From NCBI GenBank assembly GCA_001949185.1, contig BDGG01000003.1, positions 635,633 to 699,632 on the forward strand: a stretch of 64,000 nt of DNA. Reading direction: 5' to 3'. The DNA is from Ramazzottius varieornatus. Its lineage: Eukaryota; Tardigrada; Eutardigrada; Parachela; Ramazzottiidae. The notes below the pieces were generated by a model, which was not told the DNA's origin, ran no database searches, and saw nothing but the letters and a program-made list of their open reading frames with translations. Below are positions 1 through 11,266 of the stretch, one piece after another (position 1 is the stretch's first letter; each line of letters begins with the position of its first letter). The position numbers and the translations under genes were made by a program.

Positions 1-750
1 CGTCAACGTACATTGATCACCATTCATGGTGATACATTGATTGTCAAACTTTGTTTGAGTGGACAGCGCAGGATCATGAGTTTGGCGATCCACCTGCATA
101 CTCGCAATGCCCATTGCTGACTGCGAGGCTGCCTGCTTTTCCAGGTTCCACAAAAACCGCTGAGAATCGGAAGGCGGTGACGATGGGAGCGGTAGTCAGT
201 CCAGCCACCATCGATGACACCAAAGCGATGTTACGACCAAGGAGGAAAGTTTCCCTGCTTTGCTCGCACACGGATCGGAAATATTATAATATATAATAAG
301 CATCCGACGAAACAAGTTGATACATTAACATCATACTAGATGCTCCGAAGTCGCGGCATGTTACACTAACGTCATATTCGAACTGCGGCAGCTCGGTTTT
401 ATTATATCAAAATTACATCTGATCTGAATGCTCTTATCACTAGACATCACTAGACTCGAAGCTGCTTACCGGTACAGTCCGGTCGCTCGCAATGTGTGCA
501 AAATTCTTCGATTTTTAATCTTGAAGATTACTCCAAGTTGAGGCGATATTAGCCGAAAAAAAGGAATTTCCGTGCGCTTTATGCGCTTACAGTTTTCATA
601 TGAAGATGGGGCAGGGTTAGAAAGATAATGAGACAACACAATGCAGGCTGTCGCGTTGGTCGTAATGATTTTATTGCCCTGCGGTGTTGCCATAAACACG
701 AATTTTTTGCCCCAACGTTTCCATCGTGGCCGGTTGGTCCCACGAGTACT
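1..750. other. Intergenic, no gene seen
   Basis: Only short open frames occur here, without family resemblance or convincing splice structure. I see no promoter or RNA gene I could support. Confidence 0.5.
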
Positions 751-1569
751 GTAAAGCTGTTAATGGGTTGGACCATATGGTTTGGTTTAGTTTAAGTGCA
801 AACGCATGCCAAACCGGTTAAATGAAAATGGTTACTCACACAAACCACCAAAAGTGGTTTGGTCTAAATTTTAAACCGAACCATTCAAACCGAACCACAT
901 AAACCGCCGGTTTGCACCGGTTTGCGAACAACGTTTTGATCACCAGTACATAGAAAATTGTGCCACAGTTTTCTTCACTTGACTGAACAACTAGAATAAC
1001 AACCGAGGATAAGAAACTGAGCCACAGTTGCTGTTTTCTCTACGAACACACGCAAACAGGCAAAACTGGCGCGTGCTGGAATTGTAAAGGCACCGTGGCA
1101 AGCAAGGCGGTAGTACAATCCTTCTTCCACCAGCAATGCTGTCCAGCACTGTCAGAATCGTGATTTCTGTCTGACGGAAGGCGTACTTCTTAAGTCGCGC
1201 AGCTAATGACACAGTGCGCACCCAGTTGAAGCTGTGCATCACGAGTCATAGCTCATCAGAACGATGCGGCTGCGCACGGTGGCACTGGGGTGGAAAAGAA
1301 TTGGCACTGCCTGACGGCCAATTTCGGCTCGGGTTCTGGCACGGAATCCGTAGATTTCGTACGGAGTCTGCCCTTACCGCAAACCATATTAAACCACATA
1401 AACCACTGGTTTATATAGTTTGGCGCGTGATCGAAACCGGTTTGAGTGGTTTGGTTTGAGATGCCATATGGTTGAGGTGGTTCGGTTTGGATATTAAACC
1501 ACGAACCACATAAACCACATAACCCACTTTCCAAGTGGTCTGGTCTGGTCTGGTTTTTAACAGCTCTAC
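751..1569. repeat. MITE-like element with motif-packed subtermini
   Basis: The ends carry a short imperfect inverted repeat: GTAAAGCTGTTAA at 751-763 and its near complement TTAACAGCTCTAC at 1557-1569 (12 of 13 matching). Inside each end (about 764-935 and 1375-1556) the sequence is packed with both orientations of a motif built on AAACCA/TGGTTT, so each end can fold on itself. The middle (about 940-1370) is ordinary sequence. There is no transposase. This layout resembles a non-autonomous DNA transposon with subterminal binding-site arrays, but the superfamily cannot be told. A similarly built element lies at 27409-27986 with a different motif. Confidence 0.55.
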
Positions 1570-2904
1570 CCACGAGGAGCCACCAAGCACCAAATATGTA
1601 GATCTCGATTAGACGAGGAGTCTGCTAGTTTTTTCGAATTTTTCGAGTTACGTTTACGAGAGCTACATTCGAAAACCTGTCCACAGACAAGTTTAAAGGA
1701 CCATAAGTAGACAACTGAGTCATGTTTCCACAATCGCTTCTAGCAGACTCTACCTCATACATCCTTTCGTCGATTGGCCGTTCCAGAAAAAAGTAAGCAT
1801 GATCGCAACTTCAAAATAAACTAGATACTCCAAATACAGTGCATTGTTCAGGAAGGCCGATTGAAAGTTGTTGTTAGCGAGTGACGCGGTCAGAGAGAGG
1901 CTTGACCAGCAGCCGGCAACCGCCTGCTTGTCCAGTGAACTTCTAAGCGCTTTTATCTGTTCTCCTTCTTGAAGACAAAGACCAGGAAGCGGCAACTAAA
2001 CGTGGCTAGTGCCGGGAAGATGCAATATTCTCAATCAAGACCAACTAGATGGAACAGGCCGGTTATGCTCGAAGGGGAGCAATTAAGCTCATCTGCAAAA
2101 ATAATATCACGGAAGACCCGCCTGGTCTCGATGTTGCCCAATGCGGACTTTGAGTAAGAGTCTAGAATAAGAGCAGAGACAGTTTATGGTGATCAACTGA
2201 CACCTCGGCCGACCAATGGCCATCTTCTTTCTTTTGGGAAAACAGTCGCTTTTTGTCCATCTTTGACGAATTTTATAATTTCCGATTAGGTAGAACTTAA
2301 CGCCATCGAATAGAGCAATCCTTTCAAGATTCTACCAGGTATTTTTCATAATGGACGTTGGCAGACTAGAGATGCTATACGGGATCAAGTGAGAGCCACC
2401 GAAGCAGAAGATCAATCTGACGACCCAACTTGGACGTTCTTCACTGTTCCGACAGCACCCAGACAGTTCTTCACTGTTCCGAAAGCACCATTGTGTAGCG
2501 CAGATATCGATCTTCACAACGAGCCCAAACATGTAACTACAGATGGTTGTAGAAATTAATATAAACTGGATAAACGTAAGAGGCAATTTTTGGCACCGAA
2601 AAATTACCAAAAAATATCACAAGATGGACCAACGACATGGTGATGTTGTGCTGAGTGAGATGTTCATACAACATAATTTTAAGAAATTGGGACGATAAAG
2701 GCGAATCCTAACATTGTGGACGCAGTGTTAGACCATTTCGTCACCACCAAGCTTATGCAGCTGGGGTGTTGCGACTGGCGCTGAGTTCATGCTGCGAGCG
2801 GCAGAGGGGTAGTAAACGGCTCTTCGCACTAATTAGGCTCTATAGACTGCCAAAAAATAGCCAGCCCCATAAACTTACATTCATTGGATAGCCTTTTGTT
2901 CTTT
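1570..2904. other. Intergenic, one short tandem duplication
   Basis: No gene is recognisable. A 30-base unit around TTCTTCACTGTTCCGA is repeated twice in tandem at about 2433-2489. Otherwise I see nothing. Confidence 0.5.
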
Positions 2905-5276
2905 CTACCTTTCTCACTTACGAGGGTATTTAGCCAATGCTCCAGTCTTACTTCACAAAGTGAAACGACAGAGAGGCAGAGGAGGGGTTTCTCTATCGAC
3001 TGGGATAGACCAGGCCGGCAGAAAAAAATCATAGAAGACACAACAGGAAGCGGAAGTGACGTCAGAATCTGGGCGGAGCATGGTGAAGATAGAGACCATC
3101 AAGGAACATAAGTTCTACAGAAATGATATCTCTCGTAAAAATGATGGAAGCACAATGGAGCCTCACATCAGCCACACTTCAACAGCAACGAGCGGTTACA
3201 GTCAACACGGTCACAAGGACCAACAAGTCCATCAAAACAAAATTCCGCAGGATTTACGTACTTGTAAGACCTTTCAATACATCCAGACAATTGCCAGGCT
3301 TGTGCGATGAGATTTTCGAACCTACGAGAAGTGAACTGCTGATAGATCAGCGAATGCAGCTTGAGAATAACGTCCCGATGGTGAACCTGTACAGGTTGAT
3401 CGTTCAGAAATATCCAATTTGAAGCCTTTTGAAAGTATCCTTTGTACATCCGAAAACACAGCACATCTAGAGGCTGGATCTGGCCGATGACTTTAGGAGG
3501 AATCGTGATCATCTCGTACTCCAGTTCCTCTGGCTTGACTTCCTCTACAACTTCTTGATCGGCAAACGTCGGCCAAGAATCTGCCAGGAACAAGCAATGT
3601 CCGTCCATTTGTGGGAAGAAAACCTTTTCACACCATTCGACGAAAAGCTCCTTTGTCCTTTTGCCGGATGTTGATGCGGTAATGTGAAGGTTTCTCGCTC
3701 TAAACATCGTTCTTTTCACGGTCGGCCCGAAGACACCTTTATCTTCCTGCAGTGTAATGAGAAGATACTTTCGAGCACCTGGTGAGACACACATCATTAC
3801 AGTGTAACTGTGAGTCATGAAATTCTCAGACCGAGTAAGAGCAAGAACGTGCTTTGCGCCCACCAAATCCAAAGTCCGACCTGGCCTCATCTCGTATTCG
3901 AATCCAGACTGATCAACGTTCCAGAGGAAGTCCAGTCCATATGCTTGAATCCTTGATCTGACGAGAGCAACACACTCGTCGGCACTCTTCCTTCTAACTG
4001 GTTCTCCCTACAGATACTTTTCTGTCACGATCTTGTGGATTTTGCGGTCGCAGATACCGTAGTAACTAAACCGCAAATTAATTCGTTGAGGAATATTGAC
4101 AACAAAAGGTTCACTCAGGCGTCCCTACCACCAGATAAAATTAGAACACGATATGGCACTTACCGCTTAAATCTGCTAACCCAATATGACGACGCTACAA
4201 AACCAGGAAGGCCGATCTCGCGATTCGTGGGGACAACCCATCGCCGGATGTCTATGTCTTTCACTACGTGAGGCTTCTGCTTGGCAAGAAAGAACTGTTT
4301 TCCAGACTCCAGTCGTATCGCCTTCAGCTTATCGATACGCGAACCACCGTCTTCTACCTGCCGCTCCCATTCATTGAGCTGACGCACACTGGTAAGTTTC
4401 TTGAATAAGACTTGAACACTTGACAGACTACGTCGCTTCTTTGTGATGGCATTACTCCAGAATCGTACGGCGCGTTTCTTGTATTCGAGATCAGCTGCTT
4501 GGCTCGACGGCACTTTTGGATCGGGAATTCTAGGCACAAACAGCTCATGCGAAGAAGGTTCAGTTGCTCTTGAGTCAGGTTCTCCAAGGCGATCGTTTGG
4601 AGTTGGCTTTGCGATGTCCAGTCAACATGTTGTTTTCAGCGACAGACTTTTCGAACTCTTCGAAAGTCGGCATACTGATCTGTAGCTCGTACCGAAGATC
4701 GTCCTCGATGGCCAAGATCGGACTTCCAGCTTGGTTGATGTGAATATCCAGGAAGTCTGCAAGCGAATGATGGATTCGGATAGGCTTCAAGTGTTTACTT
4801 TATCAACAAGCCTACCATACCTTTGATGAGTGCCTTGAGCAACTTGTCATGGTCACTTGGAGAGTCGTTGGGTTGAAAATCCTGTTCATAGTCCATCTCC
4901 AAAAGCTTTAGGATGTTCGAGGGGTTAATAGAGTCCATGCCTGCGATAACTGGAGGAGAGAAAACGAGAAAAGAGAACGAAGTTTAACACAATAATCAAA
5001 ACTGTAGTGATCAGCTGCTCTTCTACCCCTATAGTGTTACAAACCAATGAAATAGCGAATCAACCAGCACACAATCAAATTACTTGACTGATGCCGATAT
5101 TCCGTCCAGATTTTGACGTCACTTCCGCTTCCTGTTGTGTCTTCCAGGATTTTTTTCTGCCGGCCTGGTTTATCCCAGTCGATAGAGAAAACTCTCCTCT
5201 ACCTCTCTGTCGTTTCAGTTTGTGAAATAAGACTGGAGCATTGGCTAAATCCCCTCGTTAGGTAATTACAGACTGC
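2905..5276 (-). mobile_element. Pogo/Tigger-type DNA transposon, decayed
   Basis: Long inverted repeats flank a transposase relic. The left arm (about 2918-3085) and right arm (about 5100-5262) are near-complementary over about 165 bases, including the block GCCAATGCTCCAGTCTTA and the block CCGGCAGAAAAAAATC. The right terminus extends to a CAGTCTG end (about 5276), while the left terminus has diverged. A TA target duplication cannot be read safely. Between the arms, on the minus strand, are an N-terminal DNA-binding part and a DDE endonuclease part, described separately. The degraded arms and the interrupted frame say the copy is no longer active. Confidence 0.75.
3168..4790 (-). pseudogene. 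Pogo/Tigger-like DDE transposase relic
   Basis: This is a cut-and-paste transposase of the pogo/Tigger/Jerky group. The C-terminal catalytic part (about 4080 down to 3168) shows NVDQSGFE (first Asp region), LFLADSWP (second Asp, with Ser where Asn is usual) and IPPKVIGQIQPLDV (third Asp), the last two Asp being 37 residues apart. The basic N-terminal part (about 4580-4160, with Tyr-Lys-Lys-Arg and a Trp-rich stretch) fits the helix-turn-helix region. Three observations mark decay: an in-frame TAG at 4010-4008 just before the catalytic block, a frame break near 4575, and no single open frame joining the halves. A GTAAGT near 4155 could begin an intron, so part of the break may be splicing. Confidence 0.7.
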
Positions 5277-6100
5277 TTATATTGTCTATACTAAACGACC
5301 TCAAAGTGCAAGTGAGAAAGTTTCAGCTGCACGTTCTCTCTGGTCAGTGTAAGGAAGCAAGACAAAGCCGTTGTACCGGATTCGTCTTTTTGGTTTATTT
5401 AACGTTCTGGACCAGTCCTACAGCCTATAGCGGCTGTAGAAAGGAAATACAGGGCGTGGTGGGGTGTGATGTATGTGTAATCTCGGACCTTAGCATGGCA
5501 TGCTGTTTGGTGAATGTTTCGGAGGCCTCAAACTGAGAACCGAAAATCTTTGTACACATTCCGAGCGACCGGGCTGTAATGATTGATACACACAGTGTCG
5601 AAACATTCCTACTGTTGTTGACTCGCAATAAATTACCGGTAGTGTACGACTTTGTTTTGATAGCTGGTCAGTGACTCTGCGTGTCTTTTTGGGCCTGAAG
5701 CACGATTTGATTGCCATTCTTGTTTCACTTGCAGTGCGGTGATACCTGGTTGCATCCCCAGCTGATGATTGTTGTTTAGCTTTCAATCAAAACTGGCTGT
5801 TCTGTCTAAAACTGTGGTGTGGTACTGAAAATATCATTAGGGTGAAAATCTAGTGGAGCCGACAAATGCTCGGTTGTTTCGTTATTGTTTGCGCTAGTTT
5901 AACAGACTGAAAGGACTGGCGACCACATTTGCGCAGCGCATGCCACAATATGAGACCAAAATCCGTTTCACTTCAGGTCAGTTGTAGCTGGACCCAAATA
6001 GTACTGTAGAAGCAGGCTACTTGGTTCTCCCATAAAATACCCCATTACAAGCTATTATGCATCTACGAGCGAGACGAAAAGCTGGCCAATGATCATACTG
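5277..6100. other. Intergenic, no gene seen
   Basis: No coding region, RNA gene or repeat could be supported here. Confidence 0.45.
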
Positions 6101-6123
6101 CATATCTTCTCTTTAAATATTCA

Positions 6124-6426
6124 CTAGTAATAGTATCGGTCTCGGTGGTAGTGTCGACGACGATTGTGTCGGCGGCGATGGTGGCGATAACTGTCATCGT
6201 GATGTCTGTCTCTTCCGTAATAGCCATCATAGTAGCTTCGCTTTTCCCGCTCAAGTTCCACTTTCTCTGATGTGGTAGAAGGTATGAAGGCAGCTACCAG
6301 CAAAAGGCTGACGAGCGTTAAGGTCCAGAACCGCAGAGGCAACTGCAAGAAGAAAACAGAATAGTCAGATTAAAGTTCTCCCATGAAGGCACAACATAAG
6401 AAGTGGCCAAACGCAGTACTCACCAT
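6124..6426 (-). CDS. Small secreted Tyr/His/Arg-rich peptide
   Basis: Two exons are read: 6426-6424, which is just the ATG followed by a GTGAG donor, and 6342-6124, which begins after a TTCTTGCAG acceptor and ends at TAG. The intron is 81 bp. The product is about 73 residues: a strong N-terminal signal peptide (hydrophobic LVSLLLVAAF), a short acidic linker, a dibasic processing site REKR at about residues 34-37, then a mature tail made almost only of Tyr, His, Arg, Asp and Gly. Reading straight on from an in-frame ATG at 6348 inside the intron would give nearly the same protein, but the splice signals favour the two-exon model. A TATA-like TATTTAA lies about 120 bp upstream. No family is recognised; such tails occur in cuticle proteins and in basic antimicrobial peptides, so the role is open. 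Confidence 0.65.
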
Positions 6427-6540
6427 TCTTCGACGGTTCGCGGGAAGAAATTAAAGGTAAGTTCGTCGATGAGAACAGTACGTACCGGGAAGAAACTCAA
6501 AACATGAAACGACGAAGAGGCCAGAATAGCGCACAATGAC

Positions 6541-6547
6541 TTAAATA
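6541..6547 (-). promoter_or_regulatory. TATA-like box for the Tyr/His/Arg-rich peptide gene
   Basis: On the minus strand this reads TATTTAA, about 115-120 bp upstream of the start codon. That leaves room for a first exon that is almost entirely 5' UTR. Confidence 0.4.
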
Positions 6548-6559
6548 CCGTATCTGAAT

Positions 6560-7397
6560 GTAGACAAAGCCGTTATTCTCGCTAGCCATCATAAGATCGG
6601 TGAAATATGTCAAGAATACAGTACGGGAAACGTAGGTAGTGTGTTGGTGACGCACACCGGATATCCATCTCGATATGACGTTTACGCGGTCAAACCAGTC
6701 GGACTACGCAGCCGTTTGGCTTTTCGGATGATGAGTACCAAGGCACCGTAAGTACCGTCACGTACAGTAGGCCATGGCCCATCACTGAATAGCGATGGCT
6801 GCCGCGCAGATACTTTGATGAAAGTCTCAACATATCTGGATCCCATCAGTGAAGGAACCATCGTCAGTTTCGTCAGAGAGCCGAAGTATGGAATTTCTTA
6901 ATTCGGCGAGTGGCGAGCCATCCATGTAGTAATTTTTCAAACTTTATTCAGCCTGGACGCCTGAGACAAAACGGAAGCGCATCGGAACGGCTTAGTAGTG
7001 CGGCTTCACAGTCACAGACTCGAAAGTCCTGAAAGTCCTGCGTCTACGAGATAGCATTTCGAAAAGGAACAGTTCGGGTGCAGATTGCGTTTTTATTACG
7101 TATGCATATCAAGCCGGCACTACCAGAGGCACCCCCGTGGCGGTCCTTTGAACTCTTTCGCATATGCAAGACTAGGAGCGAGTTTTCAGTCACATTATTT
7201 CTCATAGTAGGCTTTACGTTGTTTTGAGTATCAACGCAGATCGAAAGGCAGGTAGCGCAGCGGCACACAAAAGACTTCAACGCAGGGAATGTACGAGTTG
7301 ATGCCGGCCCGAAGTGCGAATAGATGTGATACGGCGCAATGCGTTATACGGAGAAACAATACCCGAGCCGTCCATCCTAGTTTCTGCAAGCTTACTA
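6560..7397. other. Intergenic, no gene seen
   Basis: No gene or RNA could be supported. Confidence 0.4.
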
Positions 7398-7656
7398 CAG
7401 TCCACTCGCTCGAGATCTGTTACCTAATTTCACGGTTTCAATTCTGGGCCCGCTATACATTCACCATAACGCCTGTCAAGCCAACATTCAAACTTACATA
7501 ACATATACATAACGCCATGCTTCGACCTATGTAATCAAGTAATCAAGTCGCATGCGTCTGGGTGAGCTGCGGCATGGCGAGCAGGCTCATTAATTTTCCA
7601 GATCTTTCAGTTTTGAAACCGTCAAATTAGGTAACAGATCCCGAGCCAGTGGACTG
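7398..7656. repeat. TA-flanked MITE, copy 1
   Basis: A 259-bp element begins CAGTCCACTCGCTCGAGATC and ends with the near-perfect inverted complement, flanked on both sides by TA (7396-7397 and 7657-7658). The terminal inverted repeat runs about 38 bp. The CAG start and TA duplication are typical of Tc1/mariner-type non-autonomous elements. It shares most of its length with the copy at 29061-29318, including the central ATACATAACRCCATGCTTCG block. It has no coding capacity. Confidence 0.88.
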
Positions 7657-9195
7657 TATATAGTACGTTGAATCCCGATAGCTCTTGATTCTTGCACGAT
7701 AACTCCAGTTCTTTTGCCGAGAAGGCCCGAGATACAGTACCTCTATGTTGGGAACTTGGGATGTGCCGCGAAAAGCGTCGCAGTGAACACTGGTCCTCCT
7801 CACGACGGGCCGTAAAACTCCGTCGATTGTGTTGATGTTGAAAGCGGGTTACGAAATTTCGCCCTTGAGTAGCTTATCTGAAACGAAAACGGATCGTATT
7901 CTGCATACTTGACACAAAATTTGAAATTTTCGTTTCTCAGCTGGTTTTACATCGCGAGACACTGTTTCGCATGGGCTTCGTGATACCTACCAGTATCGAC
8001 AATATCGGTAGACCGAAAGTAGCCAGAGAGAAAATCAAGAGTCTCAGCCAAATCAGGAGGCAAAGTTTGCGTATAAACCTACCTCCGCAGAGCTCGCGCA
8101 CTACCTGTCCAGGTTTTCGAGATTTGCGGAAAATCCAGTTTTGACTCACTCATGGCTATTTCCCATTGATCAAGCAAATTTAAATTTTAAATCGACCGTT
8201 TGCCCGTCGCGCGGAGAACTACTGAGGAATACCAAAATTAACTTTGGTCTGCCTGGTTTCTCAGCTCATTTGAAGCAAACCAGCTTTTGAGGAGCGAGAT
8301 GTCGGTACTGGCGCAGAAAAAGTACTACGTACCGTAGCAGGCAACGGACTGCATGCCGTGCAAGTAAACTGCACGCTTCGAAATCGTGGCGGTTACGTTA
8401 TTCCAACTGAAGTCAGATGCTTGCTGTACCAACCGCGCTTCACTTCGGTAACGAAGCTCCCTTTCCCAAACGAGAAAAATGGCGTTTTTTCGGCCCCAAA
8501 AGTTTAGCACTGCCGCGCAACTGTTGTAAGCTTAGCGAAGACTCTCTCTATTTGCAATAAAAGTACTCGCGAAGGGATTCTTTTCGATACGTTCGAAAGG
8601 CGCGCGACCCTCAGTTTGGTAGAAGTGATTGTGATTCGCGAGGGCTTAACTTATCGAGCGCTGAGAGAGATGACAACCGACTTTTCAACGTTTTTACTCA
8701 TCGATTGTTTTGGTTACCGCAACCCGTTTGACCGTCGAATTTTAACCCGCACTTGCGAACCAGGCGCGCTAACAAAGAAACACTTGGATCCAGTTGTTAC
8801 AATGTCATGATCATGTGTCGGTGACACACCGGAAATGAATTTCGCTGTCAGAAAGTGAGAAATTAACGGCGTGTTGCAACTTAAGCACATCCATCGTCCT
8901 TCCGTATTCTCCGCTGCATAACTTGCATTATCACTCTTACCGAAAATATTTGCGAATGCAACAGACAAACTCGGTCAATCCATAGCATACCTGTGATAAG
9001 ATCGCCAACATTCACCAGTCATATCCTTGACACTGGAAAAAACAAAACGTCACCGCAGTGTATAGTACCGTTTCATGAACCGTCATTACGTAAACATCTC
9101 ACATCATGATCATGCAAGTGTCAGTTTCGTTATCATTTGCCGTTGTAAATCAGTGTATTACAGTAGTTACCCATTGGATAGCTTTCGATTTCGAC
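7657..9195. other. Intergenic; possible weak coding traces
   Basis: Nothing is convincing. On the minus strand at 8160-7860 there is a start-like ATG, a hydrophobic stretch able to cross a membrane, and plausible splice sites (acceptor near 7885), which might be exons of a small membrane protein. No frame joins them cleanly and no family is recognised, so I do not call a gene. Confidence 0.25.
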
Positions 9196-9202
9196 TATAA
9201 AA
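9196..9202 (+). promoter_or_regulatory. TATA box of the chitin-binding protein gene
   Basis: TATAAAA stands 96 bp upstream of the start codon. A TCAGT initiator-like element follows about 30 bp downstream (9229-9233), the usual TATA-to-start spacing in arthropod-type core promoters. Confidence 0.65.
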
Positions 9203-9291
9203 TCGCTATATCGAAACAGAGGAAGCCATCAGTATTGCCCACTTGACTTTATCTTCCCTGATCACTTCATTCACAGAAGGTCTACTCGATC

Positions 9292-10388
9292 ATGAAGTTC
9301 CTGGTTGTCCTCGCCCTCGTTGGGTTCGCCGCTGCCCAGCAGAACAAGTACAGCGGACGTTATGTCTTCGATCTGATCAAGCCGGCCCTGACCGCGGGGG
9401 AAGTCGAAACTTTGTTGGCTTCCCGAGACGCCTCCTACCCAACCTACAACGAGATTCCCCAGACCAGCTTCCAGTGCGGTACCCGAATCGGATTCTACGC
9501 TGACGTTGAGGCCCAATGCCAAGTCTTCCATCGTTGCGACATCAATGGAAACCAGACTTCTTACTTGTGCGTCAACACCACCGTTTTCAACCAGATTACC
9601 TTGGTCTGCGATGCCTGGTACAACGTGGACTGCGCCGGGTAGGTTCCTGCCAGTTGAATATTCAAAACATCGAAAAACTTCCTTCAAAATTTACCGAGAC
9701 AAAACTATATTTACTCATTGTCTCTTTTTCCAGATCTGCTCAATACGAAGATTTCGCCAATTCGCGTCTGTACACCGGCCAACAACTCTTCGATTCCCCT
9801 CCCGCTGACTACATTGCCCCCAGTCAGCTTTTGGCCCAACAGCAGCAAGAACAGTTGAACGCCCAGGGTTCTCAGAGCAGCGGCCAACAGCAAGGTGGCC
9901 AACAAAGTGGAAATCAGCAGGCATCTGGATCTCGTGGCGGCGCTAGTCAAGCCAGCCGCGGTAACGCCAACACCCAAGCCGGTCGTCCCGCTGTTAACGC
10001 CAACGCTGGTGCCCAAGCCGGTCGTTCCAACAAGGGCTCTATGACCCTCCAGTCCTCCGGTTTCGCCAGCTCTGCCGGACGATCGGACACCACTCAAGAA
10101 CAAGGTGCCGACCAAACTCAGTCCGGGGCTGAACAGACCCAAGGAGCCGACCAGACCTTCAAAGCCCAGGGTCGTTCCGACACCGAACAAGGACAGTCCC
10201 AGCAAGCCCAGGGAGCTGACCAGTCCAACTCTGCCAGCCAGTCTGCTAGCGCTGAAGAGCGATCGGACGCCGCCGAACCTTCCACTGCCGCAGCTGCTGC
10301 CGAATCGTCCCCCGCTGACTCTGCTGACCAATCCAGCAATGCCGGGTCCGCTGCTCAATCCAGCAGCACCGCTGCCAGGTCGCAGTAA
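9292..10388 (+). CDS. Secreted chitin-binding (CBM14, CPAP1-like) cuticular protein
   Basis: Exons 9292-9638 and 9734-10388 (donor GTAGGT, acceptor TTCCAG) join to 333 residues. A signal peptide (residues 1-16, ending AAAQ) is followed by one peritrophin-A/CBM14 domain at about residues 60-115. It shows six Cys in the family spacing and the conserved stretches GFYADVEAQCQVFHRC and LVCDAWYNVDC, which are the signature of single-domain cuticular proteins analogous to peritrophins. Such proteins sit in the extracellular cuticle or apical matrix and bind chitin. From about residue 150 the protein is a long low-complexity tail rich in Gln, Ser, Ala and Gly, with repeats of the type GADQ. The TATA-driven promoter suggests strong, stage- or tissue-specific expression. 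The tail is unusual for the family and may be an elastic or gel-forming region (inference). Confidence 0.9.
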
Positions 10389-11266
10389 AGAAACTGGATC
10401 GATTTTGACCAGAGGTGAATGATTTTCTGATTGACAGGTTGACATTCATGTTTGTTCGCTTTCTACCAAAGTAATCAGCTCTGATTTTTATTACCAGACG
10501 CTTTTCTGGGAGTGTCCGAAGCTACAGTAGCACGCGCCATTTCAGTCTGCCATACTTTATACGAGCTCGGTGACGTAATACTGTAGAAACAAAAGAACGA
10601 CAAGTTCGACACACAAGATCGTAACTACGGCATACCTTAAAAACGGGGCGCAGTGTTTGTGAACTCAGTCGAATGAAAGGAAACTGGTTTTTGTGGAGAT
10701 CCAGGTACCGTAATTATCAGTTTTACTATCGCAACCCTATGCATTAGGATCGTGGTTTTGAAACAAAGAAGCAGGAATTACTGGGGATTTTCTGCTCTGA
10801 AGTTCCGCATAAGGATTATGTGTGTATTTAGATACGCAACAGTCGCAGCACAACTGGATATCAATTTTTTACCAGAAAGTGGGAATTATTAGATTTTTTT
10901 CTACCCTGAGGCGTCACACGAAATTTGTGTAATCAGTTGCATAACAGTCGCACCCAGTACTGAATTATGAGTCCTTTCCGAACCTACGGCTAACTTTGCA
11001 ATTACGATCTTCTTCGACGCTTTCCGACGTTGGCACAATACAGTGCAGTGCTGTCAGTTCTTACCATCAAGCGAACGGCAAACCAAGTATCTTCTACAAA
11101 AGTTCAGATCGAACAAGACAAAATAGGACAGGGTATTTGCTCGCTCCGGCGGACCAACTGGTAAACAACGTTCTAACGGTAGGTAAAAAGAAAGGTTAAC
11201 AGTATCTCAACTTGTTCCAGAATTATGCTTACGTAGGGAACTCTACAGCTTGTTGGATAAACCCCA
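10389..11266. other. Intergenic, no gene seen
   Basis: This stretch separates the chitin-binding gene and the 3' end of NF-YA. I see no gene or RNA. Confidence 0.45.

Noticed and set aside
7251-7260. GGTAGCGCAG, resembling a tRNA A-box (also at 50055 and 55676)
   Set aside because: No matching B-box or cloverleaf could be drawn at any of the three sites.
9711-10445. Long open frame on the minus strand opposite the chitin-binding gene
   Set aside because: It is a shadow of the biased Gln/Ser/Ala-rich coding tail; it has no signal, domain or splice support of its own.
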